Shown: positions 18,161 to 27,188 of the stretch, piece by piece
Position numbering within the stretch: position 1 is the stretch's first letter
Layout of the letters: the number at the start of each line of letters is the position of its first letter
Assembly (NCBI GenBank): GCA_944345705.1
Contig: CALVML010000001.1
Span: 49,574 to 113,573 of the forward strand
DNA: 64,000 nucleotides
From: an uncultured Clostridia bacterium
GTDB taxonomy: Bacteria > Bacillota > Clostridia > Christensenellales > UBA1242
Direction of reading: 5' to 3'
Made by a program: the position numbers and the translations under genes
The notes under the pieces: model-generated
Told to the model about the DNA's origin: nothing
The model's input: only the letters and a program-made list of their open reading frames with translations
The model's database searches: none

Positions 18161-18332
18161 ACTTTTAGATAATAAAAAAAAATGAGTTATACCCTACTCA
18201 ATTAGTGTTATCCTGTAAAACTTAAAGTTTATTTTTTATAATAACAAAAAGTTTTATTGAGTCGATGTAATATGAAACAAACATATAAACTTAACAACTC
18301 AACTAAAAGTTAAAAGTGATAAGGAAAAAACT

Positions 18333-20615
18333 ATGGATTTATATGCAAAAGGACAACTTTCATTTATGATATTAACTTGCTTACTTGAGCGAGATTTTTA
18401 TGGTCTTGATATTATAAGTGAAATCAATAAAAAAAGCGATGGCAAGATAACTTTAAAGAAGCCTAGTGTATACTCAAATTTGACTAGAATGGAAAAACAA
18501 GGTTATGTTTCTTCATATCTTCAAGACAGTGAATTAGGACCTAACCGAAAATATTATTCAATTACAGAAAAAGGTAGAATTTTCTATAATGATTTAAAAG
18601 ATTATTATGATCGAAATAATATTGACGTATTTAGAGATTTTAAAGACGAGTCAAGTATGGAAAAGAATATACAAATCAATTCTAATCTTGATCCTAACCT
18701 GCTTTCAAAGGTTAATACTCAAATTGTAGAATCTTATACTGCCACTTCTGCATCTAGACAATTGTCTATAAACGAAATTGAAAATGATTCTAATTCTTTA
18801 AATCAAGATATAACTAATATTTCAAAAACAAATACTGTTCAAAATGAAGATATTATAGTCAATAAATATAGCCAAGATATAGAAGAAGAAATCGAAGAAA
18901 CTAATGACGTAGATGAAGATCTTGACTCATATTTTGATTTTTCTGATTTTTCAGAAGATAAAAAAGAGTCTAAAGAATCATTGCAAACAACTAAAAATCT
19001 CAAAGAATCTATCGATAGTCAGCAATCACAATCCACTTATGAAAATGAAAACAACTACGACGATTTCGAAATTGAAAATAAAACACAGATTAAGCAAGAA
19101 CCAGTTGCTAATGAAGAAATTGTAGAAGAAACTACAATATTAAATGAAGAATTATCTTCTACTCAAAATGATAATGAACCTACTCCAAAGTACGAGAGTG
19201 AAAATTATATATCAAACTCACCTACTCAGAATGATGATGTAACTTATAGAAGTGAACAAAATATAGAAGAAGTCACCAAAGTTGAAAATGAAAATAATTC
19301 AATAAATTCAGTTGATAACAATATAAGTATTAATATCACTGAATCAGTAAATAATGATGATATTTCCAAATATTCATATAATCAAGCTAATCTAGAACCA
19401 AACTCTCAGATTAATACTGTCGATGATAATAAAGAGAATAAAATACATAATAATGAAATAACAAACAAAGATGATAATGCTCAAAAAGATGATGGCGTTT
19501 TCTTGTCTAATAAAGATGTAGAAGATTATAATAGACGAATTTATGATATTTCTAAGGATATAAACAAGTATAAACGCAAACGCAGTTTCGCTGAAGATCA
19601 AATATCAATTACGGCAACTGATCCTCTCTATGTATCTAATGAAAGAACAAAGAATAATATTGAAGAATTTAAAAATTCAATTCTCCAAAACAAGTCAAAA
19701 TATACCGAAGAAAAACAGACCTTATATGACTTATTCCATCACAAGAGAGAAGAAACGGAAAGAAATGAGCAGTTGCAATCTAACTCAAAACAAGATGATG
19801 GCAAATTCATTACAGAGCGAGTTGATTTCAATCTTACTAAGTTAGATAAACAAGAAACTACTGTTCAGCAAAGTGAAGAACATTTTCAAGATGATGGTAA
19901 GTTTATAACTAATAGGATAGATGCAGGCAAACTTGAATCTGCTAAAAAAATTGAACCGCCTAGACTCAAAATTGCTGAATCTACTCCTGTTAAAATAAAT
20001 CAGATGCCACCGCCAAAGCGAGATAAATCAATTGATCCATCACATAAAGATATATTAACAAGACTTTATTCTAAAACAAAAACAGCTCAAGATGCCGAGC
20101 TTAGAGAAGATGCTCTCTATGATTATAATGACTTAAAAACTTTTTACAATAAACAAAATATATCATTTAATGAGTATAAAAAACCGGCAGAAAAAGCTGA
20201 GCATAATACAAATAAATTAATGTTAATGCTGTCATCTGCAATATTTGTTCTCGCAACTACCCTATCGGTAATATTGTATGTAATATGTCTTAGATATGGA
20301 CTATTAAATCCAAATACAAACTTCCTATTTGTGTTATTACCAGCATTATTCTTGATCGATGTTGCTCTAAAAGGATATAATTTTTATCGATATCGAAGTT
20401 GGCTTCCAGCTAAAATGATGCCACAATGGCAAATTTGGATATATACAATTCTTGCAATTGGTATTGTCATAGGATTAAACTTTATATTTGGTTTAACTCC
20501 AAACAATTTTGCTCAATTTGCAACAACATTAATATTGCCTATGCTTATGATTTTGGCTATTTTGCCTATTAGGTATTATACAAAGAGATTTATGCTTATA
20601 AAATTTTGGAAATGA
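18333..20615 (+). CDS. PadR-type winged-helix protein with disordered linker and C-terminal membrane domain
   Basis: A 760-residue protein of unusual layout. Residues 1-100 form a PadR-like winged helix: FMILTCLLERDFYGLDIISE, a KKPSVYSNLTRMEKQGYVSS recognition region and KYYSITEKGRIFYNDL. Residues about 105-625 are very rich in Asn, Asp, Glu, Ser and Gln and look disordered. A short motif recurs there: DDGVFLSNK, DDGKFITERVD and DDGKFITNRID. The last 130 residues carry four hydrophobic spans. Ordinary PadR regulators are 100-200 residues and soluble. AAGGAAAAA precedes the start. A membrane-tethered regulator is inferred; its target and signal are unknown. The gene is monocistronic, with a strong promoter and a bidirectional terminator. 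Confidence 0.7.
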   Translation: MDLYAKGQLSFMILTCLLERDFYGLDIISEINKKSDGKITLKKPSVYSNLTRMEKQGYVSSYLQDSELGPNRKYYSITEKGRIFYNDLKDYYDRNNIDVFRDFKDESSMEKNIQINSNLDPNLLSKVNTQIVESYTATSASRQLSINEIENDSNSLNQDITNISKTNTVQNEDIIVNKYSQDIEEEIEETNDVDEDLDSYFDFSDFSEDKKESKESLQTTKNLKESIDSQQSQSTYENENNYDDFEIENKTQIKQEPVANEEIVEETTILNEELSSTQNDNEPTPKYESENYISNSPTQNDDVTYRSEQNIEEVTKVENENNSINSVDNNISINITESVNNDDISKYSYNQANLEPNSQINTVDDNKENKIHNNEITNKDDNAQKDDGVFLSNKDVEDYNRRIYDISKDINKYKRKRSFAEDQISITATDPLYVSNERTKNNIEEFKNSILQNKSKYTEEKQTLYDLFHHKREETERNEQLQSNSKQDDGKFITERVDFNLTKLDKQETTVQQSEEHFQDDGKFITNRIDAGKLESAKKIEPPRLKIAESTPVKINQMPPPKRDKSIDPSHKDILTRLYSKTKTAQDAELREDALYDYNDLKTFYNKQNISFNEYKKPAEKAEHNTNKLMLMLSSAIFVLATTLSVILYVICLRYGLLNPNTNFLFVLLPALFLIDVALKGYNFYRYRSWLPAKMMPQWQIWIYTILAIGIVIGLNFIFGLTPNNFAQFATTLILPMLMILAILPIRYYTKRFMLIKFWK

Positions 20616-20622
20616 GAGATTA

Positions 20623-20672
20623 AAAAAAAGACTTATATTGAAACTTTTATAGTTTAGTATAAGTCTTTTTTT
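20623..20672. terminator. Bidirectional terminator
   Basis: A perfect 15-bp stem, AAAAAAAGACTTATA (20623-20637) with TATAAGTCTTTTTTT (20658-20672). It lies between the convergent PadR-type gene and the exporter-like gene and can work on both strands. Confidence 0.9.
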
Positions 20673-20675
20673 ACT

Positions 20676-21332
20676 TTAATTCTTTTTAATATTTTTTTCT
20701 TTTTTATCTTTTCGTTTCTCTTTGAGTTCCTTAAAAATAGTTATAAATAGATCTGTAAAAAGGAAAAGTAAAATAATGATAAGAGATATTATTAAAATAT
20801 ATGTTATAGAATTTGAAAATACTTCGCAAATTAATGTGATCATTCCAGCTGAAATCATCGCACCTATTACTATTGACAGGAAACCATATCTAATATCCAA
20901 ATTACTAAGCCCAACAATCAAGCTCCCCGTCCAAACACCTGTTAATGGAAGCGGAACAGCAACAAAACCTGTTAGCATAAAGTACTTAGTAAAATTATTC
21001 TTGGCTTGAGTAACCGCACGGCTTTTATTGTAATATTTTTGAAGAAATTTATTTGTCATAAAGCCAGCCATTTTGCTTTTCAATTTTCTCACTATCAAAA
21101 TTATAATAAAGGACGGCAAGAGAGAACCTAAAAAAGCAAATAGAAAAGATTCAAAACCTGTTAAAGCACCTGCTCCCCATATTTCAGTATTCATTCCAAA
21201 CGGAATTGCAATCTTACTTTCTATAGTAGGAATCATTGCCATGAGCATGACAGCAAGCCAAACGCAATCTTGAAAGTTTACACTTATTAAATCTAAAAAG
21301 TTATCCATATTATATTTTATTAAATTATTCAT
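20676..21332 (-). CDS. Small multi-drug export family membrane protein (COG2426-like)
   Basis: A 218-residue membrane protein with about five spans and a Lys-rich cytoplasmic tail. The motif VAVPLPLTGVWTGSLIVGL (about residues 128-146) and the early MIPTIESKIAIPFGM are typical of the small multi-drug export (Sm_multidrug_ex) family, a name resting on limited evidence. An alternative start is Met9. No ribosome binding site is obvious. It is flanked by terminators on both sides and is probably transcribed alone. Confidence 0.75.
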   Translation of the reverse strand: MNNLIKYNMDNFLDLISVNFQDCVWLAVMLMAMIPTIESKIAIPFGMNTEIWGAGALTGFESFLFAFLGSLLPSFIIILIVRKLKSKMAGFMTNKFLQKYYNKSRAVTQAKNNFTKYFMLTGFVAVPLPLTGVWTGSLIVGLSNLDIRYGFLSIVIGAMISAGMITLICEVFSNSITYILIISLIIILLFLFTDLFITIFKELKEKRKDKKEKNIKKN

Positions 21333-21415
21333 ACAATATGATAAGTTTTTCGTAAAACAATAGTAAAAATAGCCATCGCTAAATAGATAGAATTTGTTTT
21401 TTTAATACATTAAAC

Positions 21416-21450
21416 AAAAAGATCGCATTAGAGTTAAATGCGATCTTTTT
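21416..21450 (-). terminator. Terminator after rny
   Basis: A 14-bp stem AAAAAGATCGCATT (21416-21429) with AATGCGATCTTTTT (21437-21450), T-rich on the minus-strand side. It lies 30 bases beyond the rny stop. Confidence 0.9.
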
Positions 21451-21479
21451 ATATTTCTCTTGTAGATAAAATTTTTAAT

Positions 21480-23069
21480 TTATTTTGCTGTTTCGGTAAA
21501 GCGATTTTCGCGAATTACAACTACTTTGATTTGTCCCGGATATTGCATCTCATCTTCTATGCGTTTTGTAATATCTTTGACAAGATACATTGCATCTGTA
21601 TCGCTTATTTGATCAGGTTTTACAATAATTCTAACCTCTCTTCCAGCTTGAATTGCATAAGATTTCTCTACGCCTTTGAAATCATTACATATACCTTCTA
21701 GTTGTTGCAATCGTTTAATATAGTTTTCAAAACTCTCTCTTCTTGCACCAGGTCTAGTACTTGAAATCGCGTCAGCAACTTGTACAATTACTGCTTCAAT
21801 ACAAGCAAATGGAACATCACCGTGATGAGCCTGTATACAATTTATAACTAGATCAGATTCTTTATTTTTTCTTGCAAGATCAACACCGATAGAAACATGA
21901 GTTCCTTCTACTTCATGGTCAAGAGCTTTACCAATATCATGTAAAAGTCCGCCACGCTTAGCAAGCATTACATCTGCATTTAATTCAGTAGCAATCAATC
22001 CCGCAATTATAGATGTTTCAACGCTATGTTTCAAGCAGTTTTGTCCATAGCTTGTCCTAAATTTGAGTCTGCCAAGTACCTTGACAAGTTCTGGTGCAAG
22101 ATTGTAAATTCCTGCATCATTGCAAGCATTCTCACCTGCTTCTTTGATTGTTTTGTCGACTTCTCGAGTGGCCTTTTCAACAATTTCTTCAATTCTTCCC
22201 GGATGAATTCTACCATCAATTATAAGTTTTTCCAAACTTAATCTTGCAATTTCTCTTCTAACAGGATCAAAACTTGAAACGGTGATTGATTCTGGTGTAT
22301 CATCTACAATGAGTTCGACTCCTGTGGCACTTTCAATTGAGCGAATATTTCTTCCCTCACGACCAATAATTCGTCCTTTCATCTCGTCATTAGGCAAGGC
22401 GACTGTTGTTACAGTCATCTCACTTGATAAATCAGTTGCACACCTTTGAATTGCTGACATAACAATGTCTTGAGCGATTTTCTCTCCATTCTCACGTGCT
22501 TCATCTTCAATCTTTTTGACAATGTTGCCCGCGTCTTTTTTAGCTTCTTCTGTAATACTATCAATAAGCAAATCTTTAGCTTGATTTTTAGTGAGTCCAG
22601 AAAGGCTTTCTAACTTTTCAAGCATTTGGTTTTTGATTTCATTTTGTTCTGAAATCTTATCATTCAAAGTTTTCTTGTCATTTTCAAGTTGCACTTTTTC
22701 ATTTTCTAGTTGTTCACTTTTTGCGTCAAGTGCAGTTTCTTTTTTTGTGACATATTCTTCACGCTGATCAAGTCTTTCCTCTTGTTTTTGTATTTCTGCG
22801 CGTCTTTCCCTTGCCTCGTTATTGGCCTCATCTCTAATTTTTTGAGCCTCTTCCTTGGCTTCTAACATTGATTCTTTTTTTATGCTCTTTGCTTCTGCAT
22901 ACGCCTCTTCAATGATTTTTACAGCATTAGTTTTGCTTTTACCAATCTTCTTGTTTGCGACTATTTTATAAATTATAGCTCCGACTACTAAACCTACTAA
23001 TAGGGCAAGTACTCCGCTTACAACTCCGGCATTTACAGCAGCATTGCATAATATGCTTAAACTGCTCAT
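21480..23069 (-). CDS. rny: Ribonuclease Y
   Basis: Membrane-anchored endoribonuclease that starts mRNA decay in many Firmicutes. At 529 residues it has the full architecture: an N-terminal membrane helix (about 12-35), a long charged coiled coil (about 45-190), a KH domain (IIGREGRNIRSIESATGVE, near 225-245) and an HD domain with HSVETS, LLHDIGKA and HHGDVPF metal ligands. The stop is followed by a strong terminator, and a SigA promoter precedes it. Together with RNase J (37841-39700) it shows a Gram-positive-type RNA decay set rather than RNase E. Confidence 0.96.
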   Translation of the reverse strand: MSSLSILCNAAVNAGVVSGVLALLVGLVVGAIIYKIVANKKIGKSKTNAVKIIEEAYAEAKSIKKESMLEAKEEAQKIRDEANNEARERRAEIQKQEERLDQREEYVTKKETALDAKSEQLENEKVQLENDKKTLNDKISEQNEIKNQMLEKLESLSGLTKNQAKDLLIDSITEEAKKDAGNIVKKIEDEARENGEKIAQDIVMSAIQRCATDLSSEMTVTTVALPNDEMKGRIIGREGRNIRSIESATGVELIVDDTPESITVSSFDPVRREIARLSLEKLIIDGRIHPGRIEEIVEKATREVDKTIKEAGENACNDAGIYNLAPELVKVLGRLKFRTSYGQNCLKHSVETSIIAGLIATELNADVMLAKRGGLLHDIGKALDHEVEGTHVSIGVDLARKNKESDLVINCIQAHHGDVPFACIEAVIVQVADAISSTRPGARRESFENYIKRLQQLEGICNDFKGVEKSYAIQAGREVRIIVKPDQISDTDAMYLVKDITKRIEDEMQYPGQIKVVVIRENRFTETAK

Positions 23070-23111
23070 AATTTCCCCTTTTTAAGATAGATCTAAAATT
23101 CTATCAAATCT

Positions 23112-23141
23112 ATTATACTATATTTATAAATATAAAGTCAA
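23112..23141 (-). promoter_or_regulatory. Promoter of rny
   Basis: Read on the minus strand: TTGACT (23141-23136), 18 bases, TATAAT (23117-23112), about 42 bases before the rny start codon. Confidence 0.75.
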
Positions 23142-23275
23142 ACGATTTAGAAAGCAGAAAGTAAATTTTGTAAAAATAGAACAAAATGCGAACTGTTTGA
23201 TTTGCTCAAGCTCATTGCTATTATATATACTCATAAACTTTTGGCATATAAATTTGTCTTTAGATAATGAAAAAA

Positions 23276-23305
23276 GCACCATTTGTAAATTAAATATAAT
23301 GGTGC
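23276..23305 (-). terminator. Terminator after spoIVB
   Basis: GCACCATT (23276-23283) pairs with AATGGTGC (23298-23305); on the minus strand the stem is followed by TTTTTT. It begins about ten bases beyond the spoIVB stop. Confidence 0.8.
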
Positions 23306-23314
23306 AAAAATTAT

Positions 23315-24559
23315 TTATTCTAATTCATTCAACTGCTCAAGCATAAAGTCTGTATATATTCCATAACCCTTGCTTGAATCATTTAAAAATACATGAGTAA
23401 CCGCTCCAATAATTTTACCGTCTTGCACGATCGGACTACCGCTCATTCCTTGAACAATACCCCCAGTAAGTGCAATAAGCCTTTTGTCTTTAACTCTAAA
23501 TACCATACTCTTGTCACTCGATTTGCTTTGGAAGTTTGCTTTAATAATCTCTATATCATATTCTTCTCTTATTCCGCTTACAGCACTGATTATTTTTGCA
23601 CTGCCCGGACGAACGCTTAACCTTCCACCCAATTTATAACTTAAATTTTGATCGATAATAGATGCATTTTCACTTAATTTACCAAATATGCCAAACTTGG
23701 TATTTTTATCTATTGAGCCAATATCGTTACGTTGAACAAAAACGCATTTTAATTCGCCAGGATCATTTTCTCGACCTTTATTTATCCCTACTAATGAGCA
23801 ATTATAAATTTTCCCATCTTTTATTTCTAGAGAATTTTCACTTTTTCCGTTTGTTACAGGATGTCCTAAAGCACCATATCCATAATCGCTTTTGCGAACA
23901 AAAGTCAATGTTCCTATACCAGAAATATCATCTTTTACCCATATACCGAGTTTGACTTTCCCATCTTTATCCTTTAACAAAGGAAGATTAAAACTTTTAA
24001 TTATACCATTTCGCTCTATTTCGACACAAGTTTTTTCGTTATTTACTTTTTCTAAGACATTTGAAATGTCATTAATATCATTAATCTCCTGCCCGTCAAT
24101 CTTTTTTATTACATCACCATTTTTTAAATAACTATTTTGCGAAACCTTCATATTCTCAACATCAACAGAAGATGCACTTATAACCATAGCACCATCCAGA
24201 TAAACTGTCAGTCCTATAGGTACACCACCAGCATAAACTTCCTCTTCAGGAAGAATTTTCATTGTTACTTTCTTAATTGGAATAAAGCCAAAAAGTTTAA
24301 ATATGACTTCGCTTTCGCTGTCTCCATTTTTCCCTGTCTTAACATCGTTTTTATTGAAATCTAACGAAACGAAATTGCCAAATAAATTATCATTTTTAGC
24401 ACTTTCCACTTCTTCAAAACTAGAATATATTGACGAAGGCAACTGATAAAGTTTTACAAAATCAATATTATAAGCAAAATAGGATAAGACCAAAAGAAAA
24501 AAATAAACAAACAAAATTATCTTTTTATTTTTCGTTAAGTTTGACTTGTTCTTTTTCAC
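23315..24559 (-). CDS. spoIVB: SpoIVB serine peptidase
   Basis: SpoIVB is secreted by the forespore and triggers pro-SigK processing by cutting SpoIVFA. The 414-residue protein has an N-terminal membrane/signal helix (about 12-32), a PDZ domain (about 105-195, including LKNGDVIKKIDGQEIND) and the S55 peptidase domain with the catalytic His in YGALGHPVTN and the catalytic Ser in GIVQGMSGSPIVQDG near residue 373. It lies downstream of argR and recN as in Bacillus, but a terminator separates it from recN, and the gene downstream is rny rather than spo0A. Confidence 0.95.
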   Translation of the reverse strand: MKKNKSNLTKNKKIILFVYFFLLVLSYFAYNIDFVKLYQLPSSIYSSFEEVESAKNDNLFGNFVSLDFNKNDVKTGKNGDSESEVIFKLFGFIPIKKVTMKILPEEEVYAGGVPIGLTVYLDGAMVISASSVDVENMKVSQNSYLKNGDVIKKIDGQEINDINDISNVLEKVNNEKTCVEIERNGIIKSFNLPLLKDKDGKVKLGIWVKDDISGIGTLTFVRKSDYGYGALGHPVTNGKSENSLEIKDGKIYNCSLVGINKGRENDPGELKCVFVQRNDIGSIDKNTKFGIFGKLSENASIIDQNLSYKLGGRLSVRPGSAKIISAVSGIREEYDIEIIKANFQSKSSDKSMVFRVKDKRLIALTGGIVQGMSGSPIVQDGKIIGAVTHVFLNDSSKGYGIYTDFMLEQLNELE

Positions 24560-24601
24560 TTATCCCTCCAATTATATAAAAGTTTACATAATCTTGTACA
24601 C

Positions 24602-24626
24602 AAAAAAACTAACCCTAAAGGTTAGT
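24602..24626 (-). terminator. Terminator between recN and spoIVB
   Basis: On the minus strand ACTAACC (24626-24620) pairs with GGTTAGT (24614-24608), five-base loop, followed by seven T residues. It would separate spoIVB transcription from argR-recN. Confidence 0.82.
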
Positions 24627-24663
24627 CTATACTAAATATTTAAAATTATACTACACTAAATAT

Positions 24664-26328
24664 TTATTGATGAATTAAATAATTTTTATCTCTCATTTCC
24701 TGTGCATGCGATAAGGCAATGTTTGAAACCTGTCCACTTATCATCTTTGCAAGATTATAGACAATTTCATCACCTTCCAAATGTTTTACATGAGTAAATG
24801 TCTGTCCATCGCTTTCACTTTTTGAAACAAAATAGAAATCATCTCCAAAACTTGCAACTTGTGGCAAATGTGTAATGCATATAATTTGAGCATGTTTTTT
24901 TATACTAGACAATTTCTCGCCTACAATAACTCCTGTTTCACCACTGATACCAGCATCTATTTCATCAAAAATAAGCGTTTCTACACTTTCATTTTCGGAG
25001 AAAATATTTTTGAAAGCAAGCATAAATCTGCTTAATTCACCGCCTGACGCCGTCTTCGCAAGGGACTTGCTTTGCTGACCAAGATTGGCAGAAAAAACAA
25101 ACTCAACTTTATCTATTCCGTTTGACGAGATCTCGATTTCATCAAAATTGATATTGAAAATGCTAGATTTCATGCCAAGTGCAGATAGTTCTTGCTTAAT
25201 TTTATTTTCAATTATAAGTGCTATTTTCTTTCTTGTGGCAGATAAGTCTTTTGCAGTTTTGAGCAACTTATCATATAACTCCTTTTTCTCTTTTTGATAC
25301 TTTTCAATCAAAAAGTCACTATCTTCAAGTTCATTTAATCTTGCCTTGGCTTTTGATAAAAATTCTTGTACTTTTTGATAAGTGCCACCATACTTTTTAA
25401 ATATATTCTTTATTGTGTCATATCTTAAATCAAGTTGTTCATACTCACGCTCATCAAACTCAGTATTACTTTTTATATCAGCTAGCGTTTCATATATATC
25501 TTCTATTTCATATTTTGCGCTTTCTAATCTTTGATGACAAGAGGCAATACTATCAAAATTTGATACCGATGCAAGCGAAGAAATAGCATAATCAAGATTA
25601 TTTAAACATGAATCGCCATTGTCACTTAACAAACTTTGACAAGATGATATTGCATTAAAGATCTTTTCACTGCTATTCATTAAATCTAGACGCTCTTTAA
25701 CTTGAGTATCTTCATCTTCTTTGATATCTGCCTGCTCAATCTCAGTGATTTGATAATTTAAAAGCGATTTCTCGTGCTCTCTTTCAAACTTGTCACCACC
25801 AAGCGAGTTTATCTTTTTGATTACATCGTTGTAATTAGCATATTCAACTTTTAAATTTTCTTTGATAGGAGCAATTGTATCGTTGTCATATCGATCAAGC
25901 AGCTGTAAATGATTTTTTGAGTTCAATAGTTCTATACTCTCGTGCTGAGAATAACTATCAAGAAGTGCGCTTCCCACCTGCTTTAATAGTGATTGCGTGG
26001 CAATTTGACCATTTATTCTAATAGCAGATTTGCCATCAAGATTTAATGTTCTTGAAATTAATATCTCCTCATCATCAAAGCCAAGAGATTGCATGAAGGC
26101 TTTTGCCTGAGAATTGATATTAGTAAATAGCGCCTCTACTCTCATTTCTGTTTCATTTGATCGCAAAAGAGTTTTATCTGGTTTTGCTCCAAGTGCAAAA
26201 TTTAAAGAATCAAAAATAATACTCTTACCAGCACCTGTTTCACCAAGCAAAATATTTAATCCACTGCCAAAATCAATTGACAATGATTTTATAAGCGCAA
26301 CATTTTTTATGTTTAAAGTTTGAAGCAT
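24664..26328 (-). CDS. recN: DNA repair protein RecN
   Basis: An SMC-like ATPase recruited early to double-strand breaks. The 554-residue protein has Walker A GETGAGKSIIFDSLNF near residue 30, a central coiled-coil region (about 155-365), the ABC signature TASGGELSRFMLAF and Walker B TLIFDEIDAGISG, with the D-loop and H-loop in ICITHLPQVASF. AAGGAGTT precedes the start. It lies 11 bases after argR, so the two form one operon, the usual Firmicutes arrangement. Confidence 0.96.
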   Translation of the reverse strand: MLQTLNIKNVALIKSLSIDFGSGLNILLGETGAGKSIIFDSLNFALGAKPDKTLLRSNETEMRVEALFTNINSQAKAFMQSLGFDDEEILISRTLNLDGKSAIRINGQIATQSLLKQVGSALLDSYSQHESIELLNSKNHLQLLDRYDNDTIAPIKENLKVEYANYNDVIKKINSLGGDKFEREHEKSLLNYQITEIEQADIKEDEDTQVKERLDLMNSSEKIFNAISSCQSLLSDNGDSCLNNLDYAISSLASVSNFDSIASCHQRLESAKYEIEDIYETLADIKSNTEFDEREYEQLDLRYDTIKNIFKKYGGTYQKVQEFLSKAKARLNELEDSDFLIEKYQKEKKELYDKLLKTAKDLSATRKKIALIIENKIKQELSALGMKSSIFNINFDEIEISSNGIDKVEFVFSANLGQQSKSLAKTASGGELSRFMLAFKNIFSENESVETLIFDEIDAGISGETGVIVGEKLSSIKKHAQIICITHLPQVASFGDDFYFVSKSESDGQTFTHVKHLEGDEIVYNLAKMISGQVSNIALSHAQEMRDKNYLIHQ

Positions 26329-26339
26329 CTTTTAACTCC

Positions 26340-26792
26340 TTAACCTAGCATATCACTTAAAGTAACAACACAACTACTAGCTAGAGTGGTAGTTGGAAAA
26401 ATAAGCATTACAGTATCATCACCATATACTGCACCCATAAGTTCATTGATATTTAATTTATCGACGAATGAAGCAATACTGCCTCCAAGTCCCTTCATTG
26501 TTTTGATAACAACAAGATTCATTGCTACTTTAACAGAGATTACGGATTCCTTAAATATTGTTATGTACTTATTTGAAATGACTTGTTCATCCGATCCAAC
26601 AAAACAATATTTATACTTACCAGAACTTGATAAAATTTTTGTAAGACCAAGCTCTTTGATATCTCTTGAAATAGTCGCTTGTGTGATATCAAAGTTTGCA
26701 TTTCGGAGCTCTCTTGCAAGTTCATCTTGCGTTTCAATTTCTTTTGTAGAGATAAGTTCCAATATTTTAGATTGTCGTGCGCTTCTAGCCAT
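26340..26792 (-). CDS. argR: Arginine repressor ArgR/AhrC
   Basis: A 150-residue hexameric regulator that senses arginine. The N-terminal winged helix (residues 1-70) includes ISTKEIETQDELARELRNAN and ITQATISRDIKELGLTKI; the C-terminal domain carries the oligomerisation and arginine-binding segment with SIASFVDKLNINELMGAVYGDDTVMLI. GGAGAATG-type spacing precedes the start. It is the first gene of an operon with recN. Two ARG-box-like sequences flank its promoter, suggesting autoregulation. No arginine biosynthesis genes occur in this window. Confidence 0.94.
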   Translation of the reverse strand: MARSARQSKILELISTKEIETQDELARELRNANFDITQATISRDIKELGLTKILSSSGKYKYCFVGSDEQVISNKYITIFKESVISVKVAMNLVVIKTMKGLGGSIASFVDKLNINELMGAVYGDDTVMLIFPTTTLASSCVVTLSDMLG

Positions 26793-26842
26793 ACATTCTC
26801 CTTAAATCGCTTAATCGCCCATTTTTAAAGGGAAATAGCGAT

Positions 26843-26936
26843 TGTGAATATTTATGAATTTATATATATTCACTCATTTTTGATTATTATACAACATTTT
26901 TTATAATTATGCAAGAGATTTATGCATAAATATTCA
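26843..26936 (-). promoter_or_regulatory. argR-recN promoter with two ARG-box-like sites
   Basis: On the minus strand TTGCAT (26914-26909), 17 bases, TATAAT (26891-26886). A site TGCATAAATATTCA (26923-26936) lies just upstream, and a longer element with TGAAT and ATTCA half-sites (26846-26872) lies just downstream of the expected start. Both resemble the consensus TGAATAATTATTCA bound by ArgR. The placement suits repression by occlusion. Confidence 0.65.
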
Positions 26937-27096
26937 TCAATTTTTCATATATATTTTGAAATATGCAAATTTATAAATTTGTAATCTATAAATACACGCT
27001 TTTATGCATATTGCGATTTTAAAACAATTGAAAATAAAAAACTATCTCAACATTTGAAGTAAACACAAAGATTATGTAATACTTTAAATCATGACA

Positions 27097-27135
27097 TAAA
27101 AAAAGACTGAAGGCTCACTCTCTCCTTTCAGTCTT
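27097..27135 (-). terminator. Terminator after thiI
   Basis: On the minus strand AAGACTGAA pairs with TTCAGTCTT (27135-27127 with 27112-27104), followed by T7. It closes the pheS-pheT-desulfurase-thiI operon. Confidence 0.88.
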
Positions 27136-27188
27136 GTCTATAATCATCAAATTAAAAACTTATAAAATGAAAACACTCTATCTCAGTA

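Larger units (their letters stand above)
17628..18332. other. Gene-free, palindrome-rich region
   Basis: No credible gene; a 60-codon minus-strand frame at 17728-17910 merely crosses the palindrome. It contains the nested palindrome (17799-17865), a second related palindrome (18086-18108), and the promoter of the PadR-type gene (18132-18160). The 170-base leader after that promoter includes TGAGT/ACTCA (about 18183-18201) and a short AAACTT/AAGTTT hairpin followed by T residues (about 18219-18238), which might attenuate transcription. Confidence 0.5.
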
